Part shown: positions 44,531-54,270 of the stretch, in pieces | Layout: every line of letters starts with the position of its first letter | Numbering within the stretch: position 1 is the stretch's first letter | Assembly: GCA_964449775.1 (NCBI GenBank) | Contig: CAYVBQ010000016.1 | Span: 1-64,000, forward strand | Origin: Fen-1258 sp964449775 | GTDB taxonomy: Bacteria; Bacteroidota; Ignavibacteria; Ignavibacteriales; Melioribacteraceae | Length of the DNA: 64,000 nt | Direction: 5' to 3' | Made by a program: the position numbers and the translations under genes | Notes under the pieces: model-generated | What the model saw: only the letters and a program-made list of their open reading frames with translations | What the model was told of the DNA's origin: nothing | Databases searched by the model: none

Positions 44531-46096
44531 TTATTCTTTCTTAAATATCCTCGAGACAATTTTTAATAGTGCGATTGTTCCTTCTACTCGAAGTGAAAGT
44601 TTTTTGCCATAGAGAAAATTCATTGCACCTTTCAAACCATCATAAAGATTTTTGCTGAACGGGTGCCACCATAAATTCTTTTTAACAAAAGGAAGAATAT
44701 CTTTTACTATTGTTATCGTCTGCGTCATCTCATCAAATCCAAGTTCTCCATGTGTTCTTCCAATTCCGGATTGTTTGAAACCTCCCCAAGGAGTCTCGGA
44801 CAAACCGTGGCTCATCAGATGATCATTGATTGTTACAACACCGGCTTTGATCTGACGCGCAAGGTTTTCTCCCCTCTTTGAATTTTTTGTCCACACAGAT
44901 CCAGTGAGCCCAAGATATGAATCGTTGGCTAATCTAATCGCCTCATCGTAATCATTGAATTTCATTACACCTACTACAGGTCCGAACGTTTCATCGCGCA
45001 TAATATCCATTTCATGATTTACATTAGTCAAAACTGTTGCAGGAAGAAAATTTTTCAAACGACTATCTAACGGCATCATAGATTGAGCAAATATTTTAGC
45101 ACCTTTGTTGAGTGCACCTTCAATGTGTCTGTTCACGGTCTCAATTTGCCGTTGAGTAGTCATACATCCCATATCGGAATTAAAATCAGTATCATAATTA
45201 ACTCGAAGATTTATAATTTTTTCTTTTAGTACGACCATAAACTGATCATAGATTTTTTCGTGTACGTAGAGGCGCTCAACGCCACCGCATGATTGTCCTG
45301 CATTCTGAAATCCCGCCCACAATGCACCCATTGCCGCCCGGTACGGATCCGCATCTTCGCATACAATCATTGCATCATTCCCGCCAAGTTCAAGGCAAAG
45401 AGGAGTTAAATACTTTGCTGCTTTCCCTATTAAATATTTCCCGATTGTCACCGAACCGGTGAAAAATATTTTATTCATTCCACAATCGAGGAAAGCATCG
45501 CCGGCTATTTTACCGGGTAAATTTATATAATTGAACATTCCTTTCGGAAGTTTTGCCGCTTCTATTGCCTCTTTCAGAATTAGTCCCACCATTTGAGTTT
45601 CGGAAGCAGTTTTTAAGACAACAGCGTTACCGGCAAGTAATCCCATGATAACTTCAGACAAAGGTATAGCGAACGGATAATTCCATGGAGATATAATTCC
45701 CACTACGCCATAGGGCACACGAATAATTTTACTTCTTTTATTTATTAGGATTACATTCCCGCCATGTAATTTTTTATCTCTCAAAAAACGATTTGCATTT
45801 TTACAGTAATACGAAACAGCCATACTTGCGGGCAATACTTCTGTAGCTAAAGCATCCACTCTGGTTTTGCCGTTATCACGTGAGATTGTTTCGGCAATAC
45901 GGTCGGCATTTTCAACAATGAAATCTCTAATCTTCAGAAGATATTTTACGCGCTCATCAATAGAAAGTTGTTCCCACAATTTTTGAGTTTCGCGAGCTCG
46001 ATGAATCATCTGTTTTAGATCATCAACGGAGTGCAATTTTGAAAATCCAAGACTTTCCCCGGTTGCCGGATTGATCGATTCGGTTTGCTGGTTCAT
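44531..46096 (-). CDS. NAD(P)-dependent aldehyde dehydrogenase
   Basis: This 521-residue enzyme oxidises an aldehyde to the acid. It has the cofactor region GIISPWNYPFAIPLSEV and IFFTGSVTIGKYL, the general-base Glu in LCLELGGNDAMIV and the catalytic Cys in FQNAGQSCGGVERLYV. The late motif EIMRDETFGPVVGV is present in the form DIMRDETFGPVVGV. The C-terminal about 50 residues after GFDEMTQTITIVKD extend beyond the core. This resembles membrane-associated class 3-like enzymes; the substrate is unknown. Confidence 0.9.
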   Translation of the reverse strand: MNQQTESINPATGESLGFSKLHSVDDLKQMIHRARETQKLWEQLSIDERVKYLLKIRDFIVENADRIAETISRDNGKTRVDALATEVLPASMAVSYYCKNANRFLRDKKLHGGNVILINKRSKIIRVPYGVVGIISPWNYPFAIPLSEVIMGLLAGNAVVLKTASETQMVGLILKEAIEAAKLPKGMFNYINLPGKIAGDAFLDCGMNKIFFTGSVTIGKYLIGKAAKYLTPLCLELGGNDAMIVCEDADPYRAAMGALWAGFQNAGQSCGGVERLYVHEKIYDQFMVVLKEKIINLRVNYDTDFNSDMGCMTTQRQIETVNRHIEGALNKGAKIFAQSMMPLDSRLKNFLPATVLTNVNHEMDIMRDETFGPVVGVMKFNDYDEAIRLANDSYLGLTGSVWTKNSKRGENLARQIKAGVVTINDHLMSHGLSETPWGGFKQSGIGRTHGELGFDEMTQTITIVKDILPFVKKNLWWHPFSKNLYDGLKGAMNFLYGKKLSLRVEGTIALLKIVSRIFKKE

Positions 46097-46122
46097 TTGA
46101 TCTCCAAGTTTAATGGACTATA

Positions 46123-47676
46123 CTATTTTCTTCTTCGTGGCACAGTATTCTTTTTTTTGAAAGGTTCTCTTTTGTGATATTTCTGCGGCACTATTTTCCG
46201 ATACATTTCAGGTATAGGTATTAGCATACTTTCTTCCGGAAAAATACAATCGATTTTTTTGCCGAGGAATTCTTCCAATTTCTGCAGTTCATGCGAGTCC
46301 TCCTCGTCAGCAAAATTAATAGAGATTCCTGTGGCTCCTGCACGTCCTGTCCGTCCAATTCGATGCACGTATTCTTCAATGTCTTGCGGCATATTGTAAT
46401 TGATAACGTGCGAAATTGCCTCGACATGAATACCGCGTGAAGCAACATCTGTTGCAACAAGTACACGTACTTTACCTTCCCGGAATTTCTCTAATCGTTT
46501 TATACGCTGGGTTTGTTCAACATCTCCGGAAAGAAGTGTGCAACTGATTCCATACATTTCAAAAGTTTCTTTTAATCGTTTTGCATCATCGCGACGATTA
46601 ACAAAAACCAAAACACGCTCAAGATTTTTTTGCATAATCAAATTATAAAGCAGTGTAGGTTTTTCGGCTATTGTCGTAATATATGTTAACTGCTCGATAC
46701 TCTGTACTGCGACATTTTCCGGTTTCACAGTTATCTCAAATGCTTGCCGGGTCCACGATTCTGCAAGACGCTTCACATCGCCGGAAATTGTTGCGCTAAA
46801 AAACATTGTCTGTCTTTTTGCTTTTGGCGGTGTGTTTATCACAATCTGTTTAACATGAGGAATAAACCCCATATCCAGCATTCTGTCTGCTTCATCAATA
46901 ATTAGAATTTCTACTTTACTCAAGTCCACAAGTTTCTTGCGCATAAAATCAATTAATCGTCCGGGAGTGCAAATTAGAATATCGCATGGTTCGCTTTTTA
47001 GAACATTCATCTGTTTTACATAGTCAATGCCGCCGAGAAGTGAAAGAATTGAGCATGGTACATACTTTCCAATTTCACGAGCATCTTTTTCAATCTGTAA
47101 CACAAGTTCACGCGTTGGTGCAAGGATCAGCGAACGAGGTGTACCATGCTTACGTTTTTTTTCAAGGGGATGTTTAAGGATGCGATCAAATATTGTAATA
47201 AGGAATGCTGCTGTTTTTCCTGTTCCCGTCTGAGCTTGGGCAGTTACATCATCGCCGGCAAGCGATTTAGGAAGTGTCTCAGCTTGAACTTGTGTGCAAT
47301 ATTGAAAACCTGCATCATATACTGCGTGTAGAATTTCTTTGGATATATCAAAATCATGAAAGCGTGTCTGACCATCAACAACCGGAACTTTAAAAACAGA
47401 ATCATCCCACGGTTCCAAAGGAATTATTTGCGGTGGTCTCACTATGCCATGCTCGCTTTTCGAACGTTTTTGGTGACGCTGCCGATATTCTTCTTGTGTT
47501 TCTTTCTTACGCGGTTCGCGTGGAAGATGGGTGCCGCTTGCTTTTTCATGAGGATACGGTTTATGCTCTCGTGTTGAAGATTTAGACTCTTTGATTGATT
47601 GGACTATAGGAATAGAAACTGATTTTGGTTTAGTACCGTACAGTGATTTGAGTTTTGTAATAATTTTATAAAACAA
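46123..47676 (-). CDS. DEAD-box RNA helicase (RhlE-like)
   Basis: This 517-residue helicase unwinds RNA with ATP. A basic, low-complexity N-terminal extension of about 105 residues precedes the core. Motifs are the Q-motif region, Walker A AQTGTGKTAAF, PTRELVLQ, TPGRLIDF, DEAD, FSATISG, VATDVASRGIHV and HRIGRTGRAG. The start at 47676 is TTG, so the exact N-terminus is uncertain. It is close to RhlE/CsdA-like proteins of Bacteroidota. Confidence 0.9.
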   Translation of the reverse strand: MFYKIITKLKSLYGTKPKSVSIPIVQSIKESKSSTREHKPYPHEKASGTHLPREPRKKETQEEYRQRHQKRSKSEHGIVRPPQIIPLEPWDDSVFKVPVVDGQTRFHDFDISKEILHAVYDAGFQYCTQVQAETLPKSLAGDDVTAQAQTGTGKTAAFLITIFDRILKHPLEKKRKHGTPRSLILAPTRELVLQIEKDAREIGKYVPCSILSLLGGIDYVKQMNVLKSEPCDILICTPGRLIDFMRKKLVDLSKVEILIIDEADRMLDMGFIPHVKQIVINTPPKAKRQTMFFSATISGDVKRLAESWTRQAFEITVKPENVAVQSIEQLTYITTIAEKPTLLYNLIMQKNLERVLVFVNRRDDAKRLKETFEMYGISCTLLSGDVEQTQRIKRLEKFREGKVRVLVATDVASRGIHVEAISHVINYNMPQDIEEYVHRIGRTGRAGATGISINFADEEDSHELQKLEEFLGKKIDCIFPEESMLIPIPEMYRKIVPQKYHKREPFKKKNTVPRRRK

Positions 47677-47736
47677 AGTAAATAGCTCTCAAGTGAATAA
47701 CTGTGAATTAATAGCTCAATATGCATCAAGAATATG

Positions 47737-47825
47737 CGGAAAGGGGGAGATTCGAACTCCCGATCCGGCGAAAGCCGGACAACAGTTTTCGAGACTGCCG
47801 CATTCAACCACTCTGCCACCTTTCC
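47737..47825 (-). tRNA. tRNA-Ser (anticodon CGA)
   Basis: Read on the minus strand, the acceptor stem GGAAAGG/CCTTTCC closes a cloverleaf with a D arm starting TGGCAGAGTGGTTGAATGC. The anticodon loop CTCGAAA gives anticodon CGA. There is a long variable arm (TCCGGCTTTCGCCGGA) and the T arm GGGAGTTCGAATCTCCC. The long variable arm is characteristic of Ser. CCA is not encoded. Confidence 0.92.
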
Positions 47826-47980
47826 TAATAAGATGATTCTATTAGCGGGTCGAAAGTTACAAATCTACATTCAGTATTCAAATTGAGTCATAACTTTTTC
47901 TTTTGCAAGAAAAATATCCGGAAGTATTATTGCAATTTTTTTCTGTTAACAATTCTTGATATATTTGCTGCGAAGTTAAT

Positions 47981-48070
47981 GGAGAGGTGCAGGAGTGGTT
48001 TATCTGGCTACCCTGGAAAGGTAGTGTACCTGCAAGGGTACCGAGGGTTCGAATCCCTCTCTCTCCTCCA
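47981..48070 (+). tRNA. tRNA-Ser (anticodon GGA)
   Basis: The acceptor stem GGAGAGG pairs with TCTCTCC. The anticodon loop CTGGAAA gives GGA. A long variable arm (TGTACCTGCAAGGGTACC) and T arm GAGGGTTCGAATCCCTC follow. An encoded CCA ends the gene. It is divergent from the CGA tRNA-Ser 155 bp upstream. Confidence 0.92.
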
Positions 48071-48086
48071 TAATTGTGATAGTTCA

Positions 48087-48533
48087 ATGCAAAAATTCTT
48101 TTTCATCTCGTTTTTATTCTTTACTCTCTGTCTATTGCAAGCGCAAACAGTATCTGAAAATTGGGTTCCCGTTTCAATTGAGAAAGATAGATCCTTGTTT
48201 ATTAATGTATCTGGTTTATCTAATTTTACAGAAAATGAGATATATGTTTGGTCACTACAAGAGATGAACCCACCAATGAAGATGGAAGAAGTAAATGGGG
48301 ACATTTATAAAGTTCGCACTTATTACCACATTAACAGAGAAATTAATCGTTACAGTATTTTGCAAATAGTTTTCTACGATGTAAAAGATAATGTCTTGAA
48401 GCAGTATAGTTACGAGCACAAATCAGACAAACCGGAATTCATATTCAATTATCCTATCATCCGGAATTCTGAGGTTGATAAAATATTATCGAAGTGTCTT
48501 GAGTATATGAGTCCATCAATTGAGAAGAAATAA
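48087..48533 (+). CDS. Hypothetical secreted protein
   Basis: The frame is open back to 47883, through the tRNA gene, so I chose the ATG at 48087. It directly starts a signal peptide (QKFFFISFLFFTLCLLQAQ). The 148-residue product then has a single beta-rich domain (WVPVSIEKDRSLFINVSG, VWSLQEMNPPMK). It lies just 16 bp after the tRNA. No family is recognised; the pattern recalls surface-adhesion or stress-related small secreted domains. Confidence 0.65.
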   Translation: MQKFFFISFLFFTLCLLQAQTVSENWVPVSIEKDRSLFINVSGLSNFTENEIYVWSLQEMNPPMKMEEVNGDIYKVRTYYHINREINRYSILQIVFYDVKDNVLKQYSYEHKSDKPEFIFNYPIIRNSEVDKILSKCLEYMSPSIEKK

Positions 48534-48543
48534 ATTTTCCAAT

Positions 48544-49266
48544 CTAATAATCGATACCTTCTTTTAACATGCCAACACCGCCTATCAAATTCATCTGTTG
48601 TAGGATATTATCACGACGGTTGATCAAATAAGAAGTCGGTCTTTTTGGATTCCGTTTTGTGGGATTGGGCAGAACTGCAATGATAGTAGCGGCTTCAGTT
48701 GCGTTCAACTTTATGGCTGGTTTATCATAATAATTTTTTGATGCCGCTTCTATTCCATAGATTCCATTTCCCATCTCAGCAATGTTCAAATAAACTTCTA
48801 ATATCCTTTCCTTACTCCACAGCAATTCCAGTAGTAAAGTAAAATATGCCTCAATCCCCTTTCTGATTATATTTTTCCCGGGAGATAAGAAGAGATTTTT
48901 AGCCAATTGCATTGAGACGGTGCTGGCACCACGAACTCTTTTCTTCCGGAAGTTTTTTTTCATTTCATTTTCCTTCATCGCCTTTTCGATCTGTCCAAAG
49001 TCAAAACCGAAATGCTCAAAGAATGTTTGATCCTCAGATGCTATTACGGCTAACGGTGCGTACTTGGAAACATTCTGAATTCTTACTGATTTTTGAATCA
49101 CATCTGAGAAGGAAAATAATCCCAACAATGGATCAGTTTTAGAATTAATAAAAGCTGTAACCGGCGGATCAATAAATCTAAAAAATAAAATAAGAAAAAC
49201 GGAAATTGCAGTGTACAAAAGAAAAAGCGAACTTATAATTTTAATTGCACGCCAAATATATTTCAT
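48544..49266 (-). CDS. mtgA: Monofunctional peptidoglycan glycosyltransferase
   Basis: This 240-residue enzyme polymerises lipid II into glycan strands. An N-terminal membrane anchor is followed by the GT51 fold: IASEDQTFFEHFGFD with the catalytic Glu, RGASTVSMQLAKNLFL, and RILEVYLNIAEMGNGIYG. No transpeptidase domain is present and the length matches MtgA. Confidence 0.92.
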   Translation of the reverse strand: MKYIWRAIKIISSLFLLYTAISVFLILFFRFIDPPVTAFINSKTDPLLGLFSFSDVIQKSVRIQNVSKYAPLAVIASEDQTFFEHFGFDFGQIEKAMKENEMKKNFRKKRVRGASTVSMQLAKNLFLSPGKNIIRKGIEAYFTLLLELLWSKERILEVYLNIAEMGNGIYGIEAASKNYYDKPAIKLNATEAATIIAVLPNPTKRNPKRPTSYLINRRDNILQQMNLIGGVGMLKEGIDY

Positions 49267-49435
49267 TTCAACTCAGCCGGATTGTTGTGTGTTAAAATTT
49301 ATTCTTCATAAATGCGATTAAGAACTAAAAGAGACTAATCGTTGTTACTTAGATAAGAATTTGAATAATTATCCGCAAATAGATAACTTGTTTTTGAAAT
49401 AAAACTTAAAAACCAATAAAAAACTAGAGGTTAAC

Positions 49436-49927
49436 ATGATATCCGACAAAATGCAAAAAGCATTAAATGATCAAATCAATGCAGAGATTTTTTCTTCTTA
49501 CTTATACCTTTCGATGGCAGCATACTTTGAAAGTGAGAATTGGAATGGTTTTGCAGCCTGGATGAAAGTGCAATCCGGTGAAGAATATGCTCATGCGATG
49601 AAATTCTACAAATTCATTAATGATGTTGATGGAAAGGTAACATTGGATGCAATCGAAAAACCGAAAACAGAATGGAAATCGCCGCTGCAAGTATTCGAAG
49701 AAGCGCACAAACATGAACTCTACATCACAGACCGCATCAATAAACTGGTAGCATTGGCAATGCAAGAGAACGATTATGCTACAAATCTCTTCTTGAATTA
49801 CTTTGTTACCGAACAAATTGAAGAAGTTTCAACAGTTTCTCAGATCGTTCATAAGTTCAATCTCCTTAGCGATAACAAAACATCCCTCTTTCTTCTGGAT
49901 CGCGAACTTGGTATGCGGGCAAAATAA
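49436..49927 (+). CDS. ftnA: Ferritin (non-haem iron storage)
   Basis: This 163-residue four-helix ferritin oxidises and stores iron. Ferroxidase-site ligands are visible in QINAEIFSSYLYLSMA, SGEEYAHAMKFY and NYFVTEQIEEVSTV. The length and lack of haem-binding Met fit a bacterial ferritin of the FtnA type. ACTAGAGGTTAAC precedes the ATG. A terminator follows. Confidence 0.93.
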   Translation: MISDKMQKALNDQINAEIFSSYLYLSMAAYFESENWNGFAAWMKVQSGEEYAHAMKFYKFINDVDGKVTLDAIEKPKTEWKSPLQVFEEAHKHELYITDRINKLVALAMQENDYATNLFLNYFVTEQIEEVSTVSQIVHKFNLLSDNKTSLFLLDRELGMRAK

Positions 49928-49940
49928 TCTATTCTTCCCT

Positions 49941-49972
49941 AAAAGGCGGCTAACTGGTCGCCTTTTATATTT
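49941..49972 (+). terminator. Intrinsic terminator of the ferritin gene
   Basis: AAAAGGCG pairs with CGCCTTTT across a 10-base loop, then a short gap and TTTTTT. It begins 14 bp after the stop codon. Confidence 0.8.
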
Positions 49973-50049
49973 TTTGAGTAAAATATTTTTTCGTTAAGAT
50001 TTTTTTTACTATTTTTCGCCACCAAAAATTGAAACAAAGAGGTTTTTAC

Positions 50050-50289
50050 ATGGCTAGAAAATGTCAGCTATCTGGCGTTGGTCCGGTGAGTGGTCATAGC
50101 ATTTCTCATGCACACAATAAGACTAAGAGAAGATTTTTACCTAATCTTCAAAAGAAAAGAATATGGGTTAAAGAATTGAATAAATTCGTTACCGTTAAAG
50201 TTACTGCTGCCGCTTTGAGAACTGTTTCAAAGAACGGAACTGCTGATCTTGCAAAACTCGTTACCGAGAAAAAAATTAAGACGAGATAA
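50050..50289 (+). CDS. rpmB: 50S ribosomal protein L28
   Basis: The start at 50050 (MARKCQLSGVGPVSGHSISH) matches the family N-terminus and follows AAAGAGGTTTTTAC; the frame is open to 50029. The 79-residue protein has the Cys/Gly-rich start, HAHNKTKRRFLPNLQKKRIW and the VTVKVTAAALRTVSKNG segment of L28. No other ribosomal gene is adjacent. A terminator follows. Confidence 0.94.
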   Translation: MARKCQLSGVGPVSGHSISHAHNKTKRRFLPNLQKKRIWVKELNKFVTVKVTAAALRTVSKNGTADLAKLVTEKKIKTR

Positions 50290-50313
50290 AATTTGCATTA
50301 GCATTTTCAAGAG

Positions 50314-50338
50314 CCCCCGGTCTTGTCGGGGGTTTTTT
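50314..50338 (+). terminator. Intrinsic terminator of rpmB
   Basis: CCCCCG pairs with CGGGGG around GTCTTGT, followed by six Ts, 25 bp after the rpmB stop. Confidence 0.9.
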
Positions 50339-50412
50339 GTTTTAAATCTTTAGTTTGATTTTAGTATGAACCACGTATAACTTTGTCTTCAGAAAATATA
50401 ACGAGGTAAATC

Positions 50413-51822
50413 TTGATCGGCATGAAATCCCTACTCCCTTTTATTAATTATTCAATAATAATATTTCTGACATCCTTTTCTCCTTCCTACGCTCAACAAC
50501 CCTCGCCTAATAAGTTGCAAACTTATAACGATCTAGCCGTTAAGATTGTTCGAACAGCTTTGATTGATAGAAAAGGATATGATTGGTTAAAAGAGCTATG
50601 TGATATTGGTCCTCGCTTGAGCGGTTCTGAAAAATCATTGAAAGCAATCCAATGGGCTGAAATAAAAATGAGGTCATGTGGATTTGATTCTGTTTGGTTA
50701 CAACCAGTTATGGTTCCAAAATGGGAACGTGGAAGAACTGAAAAGGTAATTATCTCACGATCTAAAAAATATCTAAATAAAAAACTTACAATTGTTTCAC
50801 TCGGCGGAAGTATTGGAACTTCAAAAAGTGGAATTACTTCAGAAGTAATAGAAGTAAAAAGTTTGGATGAAGTCAAAACACTTGGTGATAAAGCCAAAGG
50901 GAAAATAATTTTTTACAACCGTTCCTTTGATAACGGATTACTCGGTTCATTTGAGGGATACGGTAAGGCAGTTGATCAACGAGCTAATGGAGCTATCGAA
51001 GCGGCTAAAGTTGGAGCTATTGGTGTAATCGTCCGTTCTGTTCAATCCGGATATGATAACATTCCGCACACCGGCGTAATGAATTATCAAGATGGTGTAC
51101 AAAAAATTCCAAGTGCAGCCATAGGCATAGTTGACGCAGATTTCTTAAGTAAAGCTATTCAAGAAGAACCGGGTTTAAGAGTAAATATCAAGATGGATTG
51201 CGCCAACTTCCCTGATGTTCAATCTTACAATGTCATCGGTCAACTTACCGGATCGGAAAAACCTAATGAGATCATCGTTGCAGGCGGACATTTCGATAGT
51301 TGGGATAAGGGTTGCGGCGCTCATGACGATGGTGCACCGTGTCTCCAGACAATGGAAGCACTCGACCTTCTCAAACGAGTTGGCATCAAACCCAAACGAA
51401 CTATCCGCTGCGTTTTGTTTATAAATGAAGAGAACGGATTGCGCGGTGGAATTGAATATGGAAAGTTTGCGGAAGCATCCAATGAAATTCACATTGCCGC
51501 TATCGAATCCGACAGAGGCGCATTTACACCCCGCGGTTTCAATGTTACTACTGATTCCCTATCATTTCAGAAGATTCAGACATGGCTTCCAATATTAAAT
51601 AAATCCGGCATAGACTGGATTCGAAGAGGCGGAAGCGGTGGAGACGTTGGGCAGATCAAAAACGCAAAAGCTCTTCTTGGATATGTTCCGGATGATCAGC
51701 GTTATATGGATCTTCATCACTCAGATAAAGATATATTTTCTGCGGTTCATCCGCGCGAAATGGAACTTGGATCTGCCTCAATCGCAATAATGAGTTTGTT
51801 GTTGAGCGAGGAAGGATTATAA
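50413..51822 (+). CDS. M28 family metallopeptidase (carboxypeptidase Q-like)
   Basis: This 469-residue peptidase has a signal peptide (SFSPSYAQQ), a PA-domain-like insertion and the M28 zinc site: GGHFDSWDKGCGAHDDGA (His and bridging Asp), FINEENGLRG (Glu pair), ESDRGAF and the late HHSDKD. The start is ambiguous: TTG at 50413 is close to ACGAGGT, ATG at 50422 follows three codons later. It probably trims peptides in the periplasm or outside. Confidence 0.9.
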   Translation: MIGMKSLLPFINYSIIIFLTSFSPSYAQQPSPNKLQTYNDLAVKIVRTALIDRKGYDWLKELCDIGPRLSGSEKSLKAIQWAEIKMRSCGFDSVWLQPVMVPKWERGRTEKVIISRSKKYLNKKLTIVSLGGSIGTSKSGITSEVIEVKSLDEVKTLGDKAKGKIIFYNRSFDNGLLGSFEGYGKAVDQRANGAIEAAKVGAIGVIVRSVQSGYDNIPHTGVMNYQDGVQKIPSAAIGIVDADFLSKAIQEEPGLRVNIKMDCANFPDVQSYNVIGQLTGSEKPNEIIVAGGHFDSWDKGCGAHDDGAPCLQTMEALDLLKRVGIKPKRTIRCVLFINEENGLRGGIEYGKFAEASNEIHIAAIESDRGAFTPRGFNVTTDSLSFQKIQTWLPILNKSGIDWIRRGGSGGDVGQIKNAKALLGYVPDDQRYMDLHHSDKDIFSAVHPREMELGSASIAIMSLLLSEEGL

Positions 51823-51827
51823 AAAAA

Positions 51828-51852
51828 CCCCGCTGAAGTTGCGGGGTCTTTA
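51828..51852. terminator. Terminator between convergent genes
   Basis: CCCCGC pairs with GCGGGG around TGAAGTT. A seven-A run precedes it and TCTTT follows it, so it can stop transcription from both strands. Confidence 0.75.
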
Positions 51853-51873
51853 AGAATAATGATTATTTGGATA

Positions 51874-53166
51874 TTATTTTCTTCGGTCTGAAGATCTACT
51901 CTCTTCCTTTCGCTCACTTTTACTAGAACCTCTGTCACTCCCTTTATCATTTCCTCTATCAATTTTAGGAGTTGGTCTTTCATAAGTAGATTCACGTCGT
52001 GGTTCAACCTTTCGTTCAGTTGCAGTTGGGTTTTCGCTTCTGCTTTGTCGTTCATAAACGGGTTGACGCTCTCTTGTTGCTTCCCTATTCACAGTTTCAT
52101 CTTTTCTCCTTTCAGCACGGTCGCGTTCAGCTTTTTCCATTCTCCGATTTTCACTCTCGATGCGAATACGATCTCGTTCAGCATCTCTTTTAAATTGATC
52201 GGCAGATTGTTCTCTTTTTGATTCTTCCCGAATGCGCCCTTCATCTCTTCTTGTATCCATCCCAACATTAATTTCACGTTCTCTTTCTCTAGGACGGTCA
52301 CTGCTGATTGTTCTACCATCATCAAGCGTTAATGGAGTTCTGATTTTTTCTCTTTCAAGGGTAGAACGATTTTCGCCTCGTTTGATATCGAATTTATCGA
52401 TTGTTCTCCCGTTTTCAACTTCTCTATTCGATGGTCGATAAGCGATAACTCTATCACTACGAACTTCACGACTCCTTTCAAAATCTCGATAGTTATCAAC
52501 CGAAGTTATATTTCGTTCAGAAATTCTATAACCGCCCTTTCTTTCAATAAATGATCTGTCGATCCCGCCATTGATAATTCTGTCACGATCTGAATAATAA
52601 TTTGTACGGTATTTTGTGCGTTCAAATATTCTTTCGCAATGTCTATCATCAAGATAATAGTTATATACTCTTCGATCATAAAAGCGATTATATCTTACAA
52701 AATTCCAGTAATTGTGATGAGAATGCCATCTGATCGAAAAGTGAATTCCAAGATCAATATGGAAACTAGCATATGGTGGAAGTGGTGCCCATCCTATATA
52801 ATCATCATCATAGCGCCATTCTACCCATGATGGTCCCCAGTCATAATCGGGTATCCAAATCCAGCCATAGTAATCATCATTATACCATCTTCCGTAATGA
52901 TAGGTAGCCCACCCGAATGGTTCGTAAGAGTCCCAATACCAACCGTCGGAAGTCCAACTCCATCGCCCTTCGGAATACGGACGCCAACGATGACTAACTC
53001 CGTTCGGACGCCAAACAACCAAATCATTATCCAATTGAATCCATTCGCCATAAGGACGAAGAGAAGAATAAAAGAAATTGAAAGAAATCCCGAAGCCCGG
53101 TTTTGCATCTAATCTTAAGCTCATAAAAACAAAGAGAGCTGTTATTAATAAAATTGTCTTTTTCAT
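51874..53166 (-). CDS. DUF6600-like secreted protein with Arg/Glu-rich tail
   Basis: This 430-residue protein has a signal peptide and then a Trp/Tyr-rich domain (about 35-150) built of repeated W-x-P/Y motifs such as LRPYGEWIQL, GRWSWTSDGWYWDS and YYGWIWIPDYDWGPSW. This matches the DUF6600 pattern. After residue about 200 the sequence becomes a highly charged R/E/D/K/S tail to the end (e.g. RDAERDRIRIESENRRMEKA), probably disordered or helical. Function unknown; envelope location is likely. Confidence 0.75.
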   Translation of the reverse strand: MKKTILLITALFVFMSLRLDAKPGFGISFNFFYSSLRPYGEWIQLDNDLVVWRPNGVSHRWRPYSEGRWSWTSDGWYWDSYEPFGWATYHYGRWYNDDYYGWIWIPDYDWGPSWVEWRYDDDYIGWAPLPPYASFHIDLGIHFSIRWHSHHNYWNFVRYNRFYDRRVYNYYLDDRHCERIFERTKYRTNYYSDRDRIINGGIDRSFIERKGGYRISERNITSVDNYRDFERSREVRSDRVIAYRPSNREVENGRTIDKFDIKRGENRSTLEREKIRTPLTLDDGRTISSDRPREREREINVGMDTRRDEGRIREESKREQSADQFKRDAERDRIRIESENRRMEKAERDRAERRKDETVNREATRERQPVYERQSRSENPTATERKVEPRRESTYERPTPKIDRGNDKGSDRGSSKSERKEESRSSDRRK

Positions 53167-53461
53167 GACTTACCTCGCTGATTTAGTACAGTCCCATACG
53201 CACAAGGAATGTGCCACTAAAATAGTGCAGAAAATCAGCGAAATGAATTCGCTTTTTGTGAAAATGTTCAATGAAAAAGACAAAGAATTTAGTTTTGAAT
53301 ACAATTCAATTATGCTGAGATTCTTAAGAAGCTATCCATTCTTGATGTGAAGGAATGCCAAAGGAAAAATTTATAAAACAACTCCATTTGTGGTATGGCA
53401 GAGACCGGGGAAAAAGTTTAGAACGTGAGTTTAAAGAAATTCTCTGCTGATTAGAGATATT
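53167..53461. other. Intergenic stretch with a weak sigma54-like box
   Basis: I see no gene in these 295 bases. On the minus strand TGGCACATTCCTTG (53216-53203) resembles a -24/-12 element with the final GC replaced by GT, about 40 bp before the DUF6600 start. It is only a weak candidate. Confidence 0.3.
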
Positions 53462-54244
53462 TCATTGTACTGATTTTTTATCGAAGATTTTGAATTCGAT
53501 ATTTATTGTGGCATTCGTTTCTACTGCTACACCGTTACTTTTCCCGGGAATGAATTTTGTTTTTCTGAGTACTTCTTGCGCCGCCTCATCGCAACCTAAA
53601 CCGAGCTTTTTTAGAACTTGTGTCTTAATAACTTCACCCTGAGTGTTGATTGTTGCAATAATAGTTACCGTTCCTTCTAAGCCGTATCGCAAAGCATGTT
53701 CGGGATAAATAAGACTATCATGAATAACCTTCATACCACCAATTGGCACCGGACAAACTTGAACGTCGCATAACAATTCTTTTTCCGGTAAAACGTTTTG
53801 TTGCTTATTCCCAACTGGTGAAGGCCCAAGGGAAGCGTGATGAGCGGGGTCGAAAGTAAAAACTTGTTTCTGTATTTGTATTCCGTCGGAATAATTAATG
53901 AGTTCCTTGAGTTGACCGTTTTCGAAATATCTCCGTTGAGAGCCATCTTTTATTCCAGTTTTAACAAAATATTCCTCTTTCATCAAACCGGTTGCATAAT
54001 ATTCTCTAACATAACCATCAAGAATTCCTTGGCTGTAGTTTTTTCCCGTTTTAACTTTCCCATTAGCAAAATAAGTTATATAGGCACCATCAAGAACATC
54101 GTTTACATACGAAGCTTCCGATTGTACTGTCCCATCGGCATAATAACTCTTTACAATTCCATTCTGTGCTTGCACAATTTGAAACGAAATGAATAATAAA
54201 GCAGTTATGAAATAAAATTTATTTTTTAACGGGTTATTCCGCAT
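53462..54244 (-). CDS. MORN-repeat protein with TonB C-terminal domain
   Basis: The ATG at 54244 is chosen because it starts a clean signal peptide (NKFYFITALLFISFQIVQAQ); the frame is open to a GTG at 54274 that overlaps the Res stop. The 260-residue product has four MORN/YwqK-type repeats (Y-x-DG-x-V-x-S-E, YFANGKVKTGKNYSQG) and a C-terminal TonB-C domain (GLEGTVTIIATINTQGEVIK, AQEVLRKTKFIPG). Such proteins are common in Bacteroidota. No transmembrane segment links it to ExbBD, so it is not a typical energiser. It may be separate from the defence operon despite the tight spacing. Confidence 0.78.
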   Translation of the reverse strand: MRNNPLKNKFYFITALLFISFQIVQAQNGIVKSYYADGTVQSEASYVNDVLDGAYITYFANGKVKTGKNYSQGILDGYVREYYATGLMKEEYFVKTGIKDGSQRRYFENGQLKELINYSDGIQIQKQVFTFDPAHHASLGPSPVGNKQQNVLPEKELLCDVQVCPVPIGGMKVIHDSLIYPEHALRYGLEGTVTIIATINTQGEVIKTQVLKKLGLGCDEAAQEVLRKTKFIPGKSNGVAVETNATINIEFKIFDKKSVQ

Positions 54245-54270
54245 TAGTCTATACGATATGGATAAAGGGA

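Noticed and set aside
47883..48086. Upstream extension of the secreted protein frame at 48087
   Set aside because: It runs through a complete tRNA-Ser gene; the signal peptide begins only at 48087.
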